Source of the DNA: JBGPTK01 sp963797765
Lineage (GTDB): Bacteria; Acidobacteriota; Terriglobia; Acidiferrales; UBA7541
Assembly: GCA_963797765.1 (NCBI GenBank)
Contig: CAWCQU010000002.1
Coordinates: 1,488,001 to 1,552,000 of the forward strand
Length of the DNA stretch: 64,000 nucleotides
Reading direction: 5' to 3'
The notes beneath the pieces are model-generated. The model made no database searches, was not told where the DNA came from, and was given only the letters and a program-made list of their open reading frames with translations. The position numbers were made by a program, and so were the translations under genes. Within the stretch, counting starts at the first letter, position 1; each line of letters starts with the position of its first letter. This document shows, one piece after another, positions 27,640 to 35,904 of this stretch.

Positions 27640-28749
27640 ATGATGAAGATTCGAACGAAAAACCGAGAAAGAAAAACGGCGACATCGCTTCGCAATTTGT
27701 ATTCGCCGTTTATTCCAGCATCCGGAGCCGCCATGCAGCCGCTGACGGCGCGAAGGATTCTGTGGGTTTGTGGATGGCTCAGCGTTCTGCTGCTGGCGGT
27801 GGTGGTGATTGCGCTGAAGTTGGGCGCGTCGCCGATTCCGATTGTGGATGTGGTGCTGACCCTGGCGCGCGGGGCATTCGGCCAGGCGGATCGCATTCCG
27901 TCTCAATATCGATTGATCGTTTTCGACTTGCGCTTGCCGCGGATCGCGCTGGGAATTTTGGTTGGGGCGGCGCTTTCCGTTTCTGGGGCCGGCTTTCAAG
28001 CACTGTTGCGCAACCCGCTGGCTGATCCGTATGTGCTGGGGGTTTCGAGCGGCGCCGCTCTTGGCGCGATTGTTTCCCTGATTGCCTTTCCGCACGTTCC
28101 GCTGGCGATGCAAGGCCTGGCTTTCGCGGGCGCGGGACTGACGATTGCGGCCGTTTATTTTCTGGGACGACGGGGAGGACAGCTCGACAGTCCCACGCTT
28201 CTGCTTGCGGGAATTGTTTCGGCGTCGTTTCTTTCGGCTGTGATCATGTTCCTGATGACAACACTTTCGGGCCGCGATTTGCGCGGCATGGCTTTCTGGC
28301 TGATGGGCGACCTTACTTCGGCTCCGCCGATCCATCTTGGATTTTTATTTGTGCTGGTGGTTTTTGCGTCTGGGGCCATTTATACCACCGCATCCGACTT
28401 GAATTTAATTCTTACAGGCGAGCAGGAAGCGCGCCACCTGGGTGTGAACGTTGGGCGCGTAAAAATAGTCGTGTACGTGGCAGCGTCGTTGCTCACGGGC
28501 ATCGCCGTTTCGGTAAGCGGAGCTATTGGATATGTCGGCTTGCTGATCCCGCACGTGATGCGAATGCTTTTCGGCTCCGATTATCGTCTGTTGATTCCAA
28601 CGTCGGCGATCGGCGGTGCGATCGCGATTGTGGTGGCCGACACTCTGGCTCGTTCCATCGTCGCGCCAACGGAGTTGCCGGTGGGCGCGATGACGGCGGT
28701 GGCGGGCGCGCCGGTCTTCATCTATTTATTGAGGCGGAGATTACGTTGA
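27640..28749 (+). CDS. btuC: Cobalamin ABC transporter permease
   Basis: A FecCD/BtuC-family permease of up to 369 residues with about ten membrane helices (for example VLLAVVVIALKLGASPIPIV and IAVSVSGAIGYVGLLIPHVM). Family marks include LPRIALGILVGAALSVSGAG, QALLRNPLADPYVLGVSSGAALGA and the C-terminal GFIGLLIPH-type motif. The annotated ATG gives a 31-residue basic leader; an internal ATG at 27733 (MQPLTARR) is a plausible alternative start. It overlaps btuD by 4 bases. Confidence 0.92.
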   Translation: MMKIRTKNRERKTATSLRNLYSPFIPASGAAMQPLTARRILWVCGWLSVLLLAVVVIALKLGASPIPIVDVVLTLARGAFGQADRIPSQYRLIVFDLRLPRIALGILVGAALSVSGAGFQALLRNPLADPYVLGVSSGAALGAIVSLIAFPHVPLAMQGLAFAGAGLTIAAVYFLGRRGGQLDSPTLLLAGIVSASFLSAVIMFLMTTLSGRDLRGMAFWLMGDLTSAPPIHLGFLFVLVVFASGAIYTTASDLNLILTGEQEARHLGVNVGRVKIVVYVAASLLTGIAVSVSGAIGYVGLLIPHVMRMLFGSDYRLLIPTSAIGGAIAIVVADTLARSIVAPTELPVGAMTAVAGAPVFIYLLRRRLR

Positions 28750-29657
28750 GTCCGGAAACCCCCGAATACGGCATGGCACACGCGCAACCGGCAGGAGCGG
28801 TAAGCGGCCTGCGAACACCGAACGATTTGCGATTGAGCGTGGAGCAGGTGACCTATATTTATACCGCGACGGAGACAAACGCGCTCCGGTTCACGGTCGA
28901 GCCGGTGAGCTTCCAGGCGAAGCAGCGTGAACTGGTGGCAATCCTGGGACCGAATGCCAGCGGCAAATCCACATTGCTACGACTGCTGGCTGGAGTGTTA
29001 AAGCCTCTCTCTGGGCGCGTGTTGGTCGATGGTCAAGAGGCGAGCCAGCTTGACCTGCGTTCGCGCGCGCGGCGCATCGCACTGGTGCAGCAGGAAAGCG
29101 CCCTTCTTTTCCCGTTGCGCGTTTGGGAATATGTGCTGCAGGGGCGCTACGCGTATGGGCGGTTGCTGCGATTCGAAACGAAAGACGATTGCCTTTTGGC
29201 CGCGGAAGCGCTGAAGCGAGTGAGCGTGGAACATCTGACGGAGCGCTGGATGGATGAACTCTCCGGCGGCGAGAAGCAGCGCGTGATCCTGGCGCGGGCG
29301 CTGGCCCAGCAACCGGCGCTGCTTCTGCTCGACGAGCCGACACAACATTTGGATATCGGCGGCAAAGTGGAATTGTTGCGCAGGCTGCGGCGGCTGGCGC
29401 AGCAGAATCGCCACACGGTTGTTGTGGTGACGCACGAACTGAATCTAGCCGCGGAATTCGCCGATCAAATTGTGCTGATGCACAAAGGCAAATGCGTGGC
29501 GGTGGGAACGCCAAAAGATGTGTATCAACGCGAATTGCTCGAGCGAGTTTTCGACGCGCCGCTCGAGGTGGAAGCCGGGCCGGGTGGAAGGCCGCGGGTA
29601 ATTATTCATGGAAATCCGGAAATGGATTTCCCCGGCCCGAACCACGGCGGCGAATAG
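28746..29657 (+). CDS. btuD: Cobalamin ABC transporter ATP-binding protein
   Basis: A 303-residue ABC ATPase with Walker A GPNASGKSTL, Q-loop LVQQESALLF, signature LSGGEKQRVILARAL, Walker B LLLLDEPTQHLD and the H-loop VVTHELN. It powers corrinoid import with BtuC and BtuF. The start is TTG (TTGAGTCCG) overlapping the btuC stop, so translation is coupled. The N-terminal 40 residues before the ABC domain are unusual for BtuD and may not all be translated. Confidence 0.92.
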   Translation: MSPETPEYGMAHAQPAGAVSGLRTPNDLRLSVEQVTYIYTATETNALRFTVEPVSFQAKQRELVAILGPNASGKSTLLRLLAGVLKPLSGRVLVDGQEASQLDLRSRARRIALVQQESALLFPLRVWEYVLQGRYAYGRLLRFETKDDCLLAAEALKRVSVEHLTERWMDELSGGEKQRVILARALAQQPALLLLDEPTQHLDIGGKVELLRRLRRLAQQNRHTVVVVTHELNLAAEFADQIVLMHKGKCVAVGTPKDVYQRELLERVFDAPLEVEAGPGGRPRVIIHGNPEMDFPGPNHGGE

Positions 29658-29703
29658 TAGACGAACTGCGACCCGGCATTAGGGGCTTATTCTGGGTCCC
29701 TCG

Positions 29704-29720
29704 CCCGCCGTTGGCGGGCT
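29704..29720. repeat. Short perfect hairpin after btuD
   Basis: GCCCGCC-GTT-GGCGGGC, a 7-bp stem with a three-base loop, followed by CTCGGGATGACG. It has no T-tract, so it may be a dispersed repeat element rather than a terminator. Similar ...GGAATGACG tails follow hairpins near 22.6 kb. Confidence 0.5.
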
Positions 29721-29838
29721 CGGGATGACGAAAACATGATCCCTGCGAGAGCGGCATTCCAAGGGGCGCTCTTCCGTTTGCCGAAACGCTGACTATTCCG
29801 GTTCGCTGGCGAGCGGCGGACAATTGTGGAGGAAGGCC

Positions 29839-30561
29839 ATGTTCTTCCAGCGAAGCGCACTCATTTTGATCGTGTTCGTCGTCGCCGTGGTCGGTTACAC
29901 GGCTGCCCGAAACGCTCCAGGTCCGCAATCGCAAATGGAGCCTGCGTTGAAGAAACCGGTGGCAGTGATTCACACCATGATTGGAGACATGAAGTGCCAG
30001 CTTTATCCCGAGCAAGCTCCGTTGGCCGTCGCTAATTTTGTGGGCCTGGCTACCGGCCGGAAGGATTGGACGAACCCGGTGACGCACATGGTGGAACATA
30101 ACAAGCCGCTCTATGACGGAACGATTTTCCACCGGGTGATTCCGGATTTCATGATTCAGGCCGGCGATCCGACCGGTTCGGGCGATGGCGATCCGGGTTT
30201 CACGTTTCCGGACGAACTGAAATCGGACTTGCAATTTGACAGGCCGGGGCGGCTGGCCATGGCAAATTCCGGTCCGAATACAAACGGATCGCAATTTTTT
30301 ATCACGGAAAAGGATTTGCCGCGCTTGAATCCCTGTTTCAGCGACGGCGGGTGCCAGCGCGGAACTCGCATGGTGCCCAAGGGCTACGGCTATACGATTT
30401 TTGGGCAATGTGATGTTGATGCGGTCGAGCTGGTGAAGAAAATTGCGCGCATGTCGGCGGACCCGCGCAATAACCGGCCGGATTTTCCGGTCAAGATTTT
30501 GCATATCGATATTCTGAGCGCCGGAAAACTGGTTCCACTTGCCACTCCACCGGCGAACTAA
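29839..30561 (+). CDS. Peptidyl-prolyl cis-trans isomerase, cyclophilin type
   Basis: The 240-residue protein has an N-terminal hydrophobic anchor (ALILIVFVVAVVGYTAA) and a cyclophilin domain: IGDMKCQLYPEQAPLAVANFVGLA, the catalytic FHRVIPDFMIQAGDPTGSG, and NGSQFFITEKDLP. It catalyses proline isomerisation and acts outside the inner membrane. The ATG at 29839 has GGAGGAA 6-8 bases upstream. It lies between btuFCD and btuB without obvious relation to cobalamin. Confidence 0.9.
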   Translation: MFFQRSALILIVFVVAVVGYTAARNAPGPQSQMEPALKKPVAVIHTMIGDMKCQLYPEQAPLAVANFVGLATGRKDWTNPVTHMVEHNKPLYDGTIFHRVIPDFMIQAGDPTGSGDGDPGFTFPDELKSDLQFDRPGRLAMANSGPNTNGSQFFITEKDLPRLNPCFSDGGCQRGTRMVPKGYGYTIFGQCDVDAVELVKKIARMSADPRNNRPDFPVKILHIDILSAGKLVPLATPPAN

Positions 30562-30665
30562 TGAAGCAAGGATGTAGATTCTCGTTTGTACGGAACTGAA
30601 ATCATACGACTCGAACGGCTGGGGTGAGAAGCAAGCCAGTCGAATGAGCCGTCCACAACCACCAG

Positions 30666-30830
30666 AGACTCCGCGCACGGGAAGACGGTGAAACGCCGTC
30701 GCCGCCGCGCGACTGTATGGCGGAAAGATGCAGGGCGTGAGCCACTGTTTTGCTCCTCGAAATTCATGGAGCCGAACGGGAAGGCCGAGCCGCAGCGAAC
30801 TGCCGCCAAGCCAGGAGACCGGCGGAGTCT
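30666..30830 (+). ncRNA. Cobalamin riboswitch 2, upstream of btuB
   Basis: A compact aptamer of about 165 bases with GGGAAGACGGTGAAACGCCGTC, GCGCGACTGTATG and the B12 box AAGCCAGGAGACCGGC. A perfect 9-bp closing stem is AGACTCCGC (30666-30674) with GCGGAGTCT (30822-30830). It lacks the extra arm seen in the btuF riboswitch. No T-tract follows; a hairpin with 7-bp stem (GGATGCA/TGCATCC) at 30840-30857 lies before the btuB ribosome site, so control may be translational. Confidence 0.92.
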
Positions 30831-30908
30831 CAGCCCGGGATGGATGCAGCGATGCATCCACACGGGACAACCTTCAACTCCCGCGCGAGAGGGAGAGGAG
30901 GAATCACC

Positions 30909-33209
30909 ATGCGAGTGCGATTTTCCTTTCTGCTGTTTTTCACCGCTGTCTTTTCCTTTTGCAATTTGGCATATGCGCAAGCGCCGGCTTCCACCACCGG
31001 AAAAAACACAACAACAATCAGTCAGCACGGCGGGACAATTCAGGGAACAGTCTATGATCCTGACGGGCGGGCCGTTCCGGATGTTCGCGTCACTCTTTTA
31101 AGCTCGATGTCGGCGGTAGCGGAGGGGCGAACGGATGCGAAGGGCGAATACCGATTCGAAGGCCTTCGCAGCGGAACGTTTACCGTGATTGGTTACCAGA
31201 CGGGATTTTCGAATCTCTCCGCCAACGTGGATGTGAGGTCCGGCGAAACACGCACGATTGATTTACATCTTCAATTGAGCGCGGTGCAGGAACAAGTGAT
31301 CGTATCCGCTTCGCTGGGCGGAGCGCTGGCGCCGCAGATCGGTTCCTCCGTCAGCGTGGTGAGCCACGAGGATATCGAGAACCGCGACTCGCAAACCGTC
31401 TACGATTCTCTGCGCGGCTTGCCCGGCGTTGAAATCAACCAGACTGGCCCCCGCGGCGCGGTGACCAGCGCGTTTATCCGCGGCGGAAACTCCAATTACA
31501 ACCTGGTGATGATCGACGGAATTCCGCTGAATGATTTTGGAGGCGGTTTCGATTTTGGCCCGATTCCCGCGAGCGGAGTGGATCACATCGAAGTAACGCG
31601 TGGGCCGGAAAGCGCGCTGTATGGTTCCAATGCCGTCGCGGGAGTGATCAATATCGTCAGCACCCGCGGAGACGGCGAGCCGCATTTCGATTTCCTGGGC
31701 GAAGGCGGAAACCTCGGCACATGGCGGATCGCCACCGGCGGCGCGGGACTGAATCACGGATTCAATTGGGCCTACAATTTGTCGCGGCTGGACACTAATG
31801 GCGCGGTGATCAACGACGACTTCGAAAATCAAAGTTCGTTTCTGAGCTTTGGTTATTCGCGCAGCCCGCGCCGCCAGTTCAACGTGCATTTTTTCGGAGA
31901 CGCGAGCAACGTGGGGAATCCCGGCCCATATGGCTCGGACCCCGATCATCTTTTCCCCGGGATCGATACCGCCTCGCGGCAAAAACGAAATGAATTCGGC
32001 TACCAGGGAAACTATGCGGAGCAATTCTCGAGCCGGTTCCGGCAAGTCACCACGGTCAGCGTCTCCACGGACCGTTTTGACTTTCTTTCGGCGTTCGGCG
32101 ATTCGTTCAGCCGGAATTCGCGGGTGGTGGCGAACACGCGGAGTGAAATCGCGATTGCGCCGAAGGATTTCTTCGTCGCCGGATTCGAATACGATCACGA
32201 ACAATTTACGAATACATTCGTGGCCGATGCAAACGGCGTGCCTTTCCCTTTGCCGCGGAATAACTACGCCTTTTTCGCGGAGAACCGCTGGAATCCCGGC
32301 AGCCGTTGGTTTCTGAACACGGGATTCCGCGTGGATAACATCCGCACCGGCACACTGCCGCCGGATGGTTTCGGGTCGCGCCCGTTGATTCCGGCCAGTT
32401 CCGTGACGCAAGTGGATCCGCGGATTTCCGTAGCCTACCTGGCGCGTGAAGCGAGCAGCGGAATTTTCGGGATCACGCGAATACATTCGAGCTTTGGCAC
32501 CGGAATCCGGCCCCCAGATGGATTCGAGCTTGGTTTCACCGACAACCCGGAACTGAAGCCGGAGCGAAGCATCAGCTACGACGCGGGAGTGGAGCAGCGG
32601 TTGGCCGGGGAACGCGCCGTGGTGGACGTGACGTATTTTTACAATCGTTACAAGGACCAAATCGTCACGCTGGGCGGCTCGTTTCAAAATCTAAGCACGT
32701 TTTCCTCGGCGAATATCGCAAATTCGCGGGCCTATGGACTGGAAAACAGCTTGCGGTTGCGGCCCTTCCGCTCGCTGGAAGTGACGGGCTCCTATACCTG
32801 GCTGAATACAGCCATTCTGGCTCTGGACGGCGCGTCGCAGACGCAGTTCCCCTTTCAGTTGGGGCAGCCCTTGATTCGCCGGCCGCACAATTCGGCGGGC
32901 TATAACATCACGTGGATTCGAGGGCGTTTGATGGTGAACGCGTCCGGCGTGATTCGCGGAGCGGTTCTCGACCTGGAACCAAATGACGGCAATTTCGCCT
33001 GCACGCTGGGGCTGCAATGCGTGTTCCGGAACAAGGGCTATGTTCTGGCTAACGGTGGATTTTCGTATGCGTTGCCGGGCGGCGTTGAAATTTACGGGCG
33101 GCTGAATAATTTCCTCAACCAGAAATATGAGGAGTCGTTCGGCTTTCCGGCGCTGCGAGTGAATTTCATGTCGGGAATAAAATTTACGTTTCCCGGCCAA
33201 GCGCGCTGA
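30909..33209 (+). CDS. btuB: TonB-dependent outer-membrane cobalamin receptor
   Basis: The 766-residue protein has a signal peptide (FSFLLFFTAVFSFCNLAYAQA), a carboxypeptidase-like regulatory beta-sandwich (GGTIQGTVYDPDGRAVPDVRV to DVRSGETRTIDLHL, about 40-125), a TonB plug (IENRDSQTVYDSLRGLPGV, SNYNLVMIDGIPLNDFGG, GPESALYGSNAVAGVINI) and a beta-barrel ending in FTFPGQAR. The start ATG has GAGGAGGAA upstream; a longer open frame to 30750 runs into the riboswitch and is not used. The cobalamin riboswitch just before it supports corrinoid as substrate. Confidence 0.92.
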   Translation: MRVRFSFLLFFTAVFSFCNLAYAQAPASTTGKNTTTISQHGGTIQGTVYDPDGRAVPDVRVTLLSSMSAVAEGRTDAKGEYRFEGLRSGTFTVIGYQTGFSNLSANVDVRSGETRTIDLHLQLSAVQEQVIVSASLGGALAPQIGSSVSVVSHEDIENRDSQTVYDSLRGLPGVEINQTGPRGAVTSAFIRGGNSNYNLVMIDGIPLNDFGGGFDFGPIPASGVDHIEVTRGPESALYGSNAVAGVINIVSTRGDGEPHFDFLGEGGNLGTWRIATGGAGLNHGFNWAYNLSRLDTNGAVINDDFENQSSFLSFGYSRSPRRQFNVHFFGDASNVGNPGPYGSDPDHLFPGIDTASRQKRNEFGYQGNYAEQFSSRFRQVTTVSVSTDRFDFLSAFGDSFSRNSRVVANTRSEIAIAPKDFFVAGFEYDHEQFTNTFVADANGVPFPLPRNNYAFFAENRWNPGSRWFLNTGFRVDNIRTGTLPPDGFGSRPLIPASSVTQVDPRISVAYLAREASSGIFGITRIHSSFGTGIRPPDGFELGFTDNPELKPERSISYDAGVEQRLAGERAVVDVTYFYNRYKDQIVTLGGSFQNLSTFSSANIANSRAYGLENSLRLRPFRSLEVTGSYTWLNTAILALDGASQTQFPFQLGQPLIRRPHNSAGYNITWIRGRLMVNASGVIRGAVLDLEPNDGNFACTLGLQCVFRNKGYVLANGGFSYALPGGVEIYGRLNNFLNQKYEESFGFPALRVNFMSGIKFTFPGQAR

Positions 33210-33248
33210 TAACGGAAATCCCTGATCGCAAGAATGAATTCGATGGGA

Positions 33249-33280
33249 CGCACGGGAGAGCTGAGAGGCTCTTCCGTGCG
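33249..33280. promoter_or_regulatory. Strong hairpin between btuB and the MerB-like gene
   Basis: A 13-bp stem (CGCACGG-G-AGAGC with GCTCT-T-CCGTGCG, one G-T pair) with a 6-base loop, 40 bases after the btuB stop and 13 before the next ATG. No T-tract follows, so it may be a processing or stability element rather than a terminator, or it may hide the ribosome site of the next gene. Function not shown. Confidence 0.5.
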
Positions 33281-33292
33281 GGATCGAATACC

Positions 33293-33985
33293 ATGAACTC
33301 AGCGGAGAACTCGAGCAGCGGATTCAGCAGCTTCGAGAAAGAGCTGCGGCTGCGCATCTACGAGCATATTTTGGACAGCGGAAAAGTTCCGTCAATCACG
33401 GATCTAGCAGAAGCGCTCTTGCTATCAGCGGCGGAAATCCACGAAGGATTGCAGCGATTGGAGCAAGGGCACGCGCTGGTGTTGCATCCCGACGGCGAAA
33501 TTCTGCGCGCGGCCCCATTCTGGGCCGAGCCAACGCCGTTTGTAGTTGAGAGCGGAGGATCATGGTGGTGGGCGAGCTGCATTTGGGATGCCCTCGGCGT
33601 CGCGGCGATGCTGAAGAAAAACATGAAGGTGAAAACGTCGTGCGGGTGCTGCGGCGAAGATATGAGCTTTGAAGTGCACGATGGCCCGCCTGGAAATCTG
33701 GAAGCGGTGATCCATTTCGCAGTTCCCGCACGGCGCTGGTACGAAAACATCGTGTTCACTTGATCGACGATGCTGCTCTTCCGGTCGGAAGAACACGTAG
33801 ACCGCTGGTGCCGGGATTCGAATTTGCCGCGCGGCGCCATTCTGACGATGGAGCAGGGTTGGGGCTTAGCGAAAGAGTGGTATAGCGACCGGCTCGATCC
33901 GGATTGGAGCCCGAAAACAGAGGCCGAGACGCAAGGTGCGTTTGCGGAACTTGGCCTCGAGGGACCATTCTGGAACCTGTATTGA
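33293..33985 (+). CDS. MerB (alkylmercury lyase)-like protein with in-frame TGA, candidate selenoprotein
   Basis: Two open stretches in the same frame, split by one TGA at 33761-33763, together make a 230-residue MerB-family protein. The N-terminal winged-helix part has SITDLAEALLLSAAEIHEGL. Then comes ASCIWDALGVAAML, where Cys96 and Asp99 match the MerB catalytic pair, and SCGCCGED with Cys117. After TGA (residue 157) the frame continues STMLLFRSEEHVDRW to GLEGPFWNLY, the normal family C-terminus. The TGA replaces the residue equivalent to MerB Cys159. A hairpin with GGUC loop follows 19 bases later. MerB cleaves carbon-mercury bonds; for this subfamily the substrate is unknown. Alternative: a Cys-to-stop mutation or error. 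Confidence 0.75.
33777..33792 (+). promoter_or_regulatory. Candidate bacterial SECIS hairpin in MerB-like gene
   Basis: Perfect 6-bp stem TCTTCC/GGAAGA with a GGTC tetraloop. The loop starts at the 20th base after the TGA; in E. coli fdhF the SECIS loop GGUC starts at the 19th. Known SelB contacts are the G and U of this loop. A bulged U like that of fdhF is not obvious here. Confidence 0.65.
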
Positions 33986-34094
33986 GAAACGCGGCAGAAC
34001 AGTTTGCGGAATAATTCGATTGGCGGAGAATTCGGAAATACTTCATAACCTATCGTTATTCATTCCAGGGGACTTGGAACACAGAGAGATTCTT

Positions 34095-34118
34095 CGCCCC
34101 GTATCGTCTTCCGGGGCG
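34095..34118. repeat. Intergenic hairpin repeat
   Basis: CGCCCCG and CGGGGCG form a 7-bp stem with a 10-base loop; flanking GATTCTT and AGAATGA segments can extend it. The flanks (AGAGAGATTCTTCG... and GCTTCGCTTAGAATGAC) resemble a dispersed element found in many acidobacterial and other genomes. It fills the gap before gatB; no gene is there. Confidence 0.5.
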
Positions 34119-34262
34119 CAGACAACACGCTTCGCTTAGAATGACACCGTTACGGGATTTCTCCGCAAAAGGTGAAACAGACCTGAGCCAAATTGTCTTT
34201 CCGCGGCGCCCCGAGTTCATCCACGGCGCGTGGCGGGCGGATGCTATAATCCTGGGACTGCC

Positions 34263-35759
34263 ATGAGCAAGGCCACTCCCGAAACGAATCGTCCAGCGCC
34301 CGAGGTATTTTCGCGCTATGAAGCGGTGATCGGGCTGGAAGTGCACGCGCAGCTCGAAACGGCGACGAAAGCGTTTTGCGGCTGCTCGACGCATTTTGGG
34401 GATGCTCCGAATTCGAATACCTGTCCCGTGTGCCTGGGATTGCCAGGGGCGCTGCCGGTGTTGAATCGTCACGCGGTGGAATTGGCGATCCGCGCGGCGT
34501 TGGCCATCCATTGCAGGATCGAAGAGCGTTCGCGGTTTGCGCGTAAGAATTATTTCTATCCTGATTTGCCGAAGGGCTATCAAATTTCGATGTACGAGCT
34601 TCCGCTGGCGACCGCGGGCTGGCTCGATGTTGAAACCGGCGGCGCCAGAAAACGAATCGGGATCACCCGGCTGCACATGGAAGAAGACGCGGCAAAGGCC
34701 ATGCACGAAGGGTTTCCGGATTCCGATTGCAACACGTATATCGATTTCAATCGTGGCGGCGTGCCGTTGATCGAAATTGTATCCGAGCCGGATTTGCGCA
34801 GCGCGGCGGAAGCGCACGCCTACCTTACGTGCTTGAAGCAAGTGCTGCTCTACACCGAAGTGAGCGACTGCAACATGGAAGAAGGCTCGCTGCGCTGCGA
34901 CGCCAACGTAAGCGTGCGGCTGCGCGATGCTGACAAATTCGGAACAAAAGTAGAAGTGAAAAACCTGAATTCGTTCCGCTACCTGGCGCGCGCGCTGGAA
35001 TATGAAATCGAACGGCAAATCGGCGTGCTGGAATCGGGCGGCAAAATCGGCCAGGAAACGCGGCTGTGGAATGTGGCGGCGGGGCGGACCGATCCGATGC
35101 GCTCGAAGGAATTCGCGCATGACTACCGGTATTTTCCCGACCCGGACCTGCTGCCTGTGACGATTAACGAAACCTGGAAGACCAAAGTAGCGGACGAAAT
35201 GCCGGAATTGCCGGACGCGCGGCGCGTGCGCTTTCTTGCCGAGTATCAAATTACGGCGTATGACGCCGGTGTTTTGACCGCCACTCGCGCCCTGGCTGAT
35301 TATTTCGAAGCGGCTGCGCGCGCGGGCGCTCCGGCGAAATCGCTGGCCAATTGGATTGCCACGGAACTGTTGCGCCTGCTCAACGAAGCCGGGAGAGAAA
35401 TTGCCGATTGCCCCGTGCAACCTGAAGCGCTGGCGGAATTGATCGCAATCGTGGACCGGGGAGAAATCACGGCGGCGAGCGGCAAAAAAGTTTTCGCGAA
35501 AATGTTTGAAACCGGAAAGCCGGCGAAGGAAATTATCGCCGCCGAGGGCCTGGCGCAGATCAGCGATTCCGGCACTATCGAGCGGGTGGCCCGCGACGTG
35601 GTGGCGAAAAGCCCCGAGAATGCCGCCAAATTTCGCGCAGGAAATGAAGGCGTTTTTAAATTTTTCGTGGGCCAAGTGATGCGGGAAACGCGGGGACAGG
35701 CAAACCCGCAGGCGGTGAATGAAATCCTGAAGCGGGTGTTGAGCGAAACCGCGGCCTAA
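34263..35759 (+). CDS. gatB: Asp-tRNA(Asn)/Glu-tRNA(Gln) amidotransferase subunit B
   Basis: The 498-residue subunit B of GatCAB, which converts Glu-tRNA(Gln) to Gln-tRNA(Gln) and Asp-tRNA(Asn) to Asn-tRNA(Asn). Marks include VIGLEVHAQLETATKAFCGC, CPVCLGLPGALPVLN (zinc cysteines), YFYPDLPKGYQISMYE, HMEEDAAK and the C-terminal helical tRNA-binding tail (VGQVMRETRGQANPQAVNEIL). gatA and gatC are not adjacent. It sits between the two TGA-containing genes. Confidence 0.95.
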   Translation: MSKATPETNRPAPEVFSRYEAVIGLEVHAQLETATKAFCGCSTHFGDAPNSNTCPVCLGLPGALPVLNRHAVELAIRAALAIHCRIEERSRFARKNYFYPDLPKGYQISMYELPLATAGWLDVETGGARKRIGITRLHMEEDAAKAMHEGFPDSDCNTYIDFNRGGVPLIEIVSEPDLRSAAEAHAYLTCLKQVLLYTEVSDCNMEEGSLRCDANVSVRLRDADKFGTKVEVKNLNSFRYLARALEYEIERQIGVLESGGKIGQETRLWNVAAGRTDPMRSKEFAHDYRYFPDPDLLPVTINETWKTKVADEMPELPDARRVRFLAEYQITAYDAGVLTATRALADYFEAAARAGAPAKSLANWIATELLRLLNEAGREIADCPVQPEALAELIAIVDRGEITAASGKKVFAKMFETGKPAKEIIAAEGLAQISDSGTIERVARDVVAKSPENAAKFRAGNEGVFKFFVGQVMRETRGQANPQAVNEILKRVLSETAA

Positions 35760-35904
35760 AATGCGCGCGGCCGGGGAATACGAGCGGCGCCGGTGTTCAC
35801 CAAATTGGACCTGTGCTGATATTCCATAGGGAGTGACAGCGTATCTAGACGAGAGGGCCGGCCCAGGGAAAGTCGAGAAGGACTAAGAGGAATCGAGAAG
35901 CGAA

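Noticed and set aside
28891..29514. 207-codon minus-strand open frame opposite btuD
   Set aside because: Antisense of an ABC ATPase with all motifs intact.
31263..32687. 474-codon minus-strand open frame inside btuB
   Set aside because: Antisense of the TonB receptor; Arg/His-rich shadow.
33293..33763. MerB-like gene as two separate genes
   Set aside because: Both parts are in one frame, separated by a single TGA and two codons, and together match one family protein; neither part alone has the full active site.
34056..35675. 539-codon minus-strand open frame opposite gatB
   Set aside because: It is a shadow of gatB, which has all subunit B motifs; the reverse frame has none.
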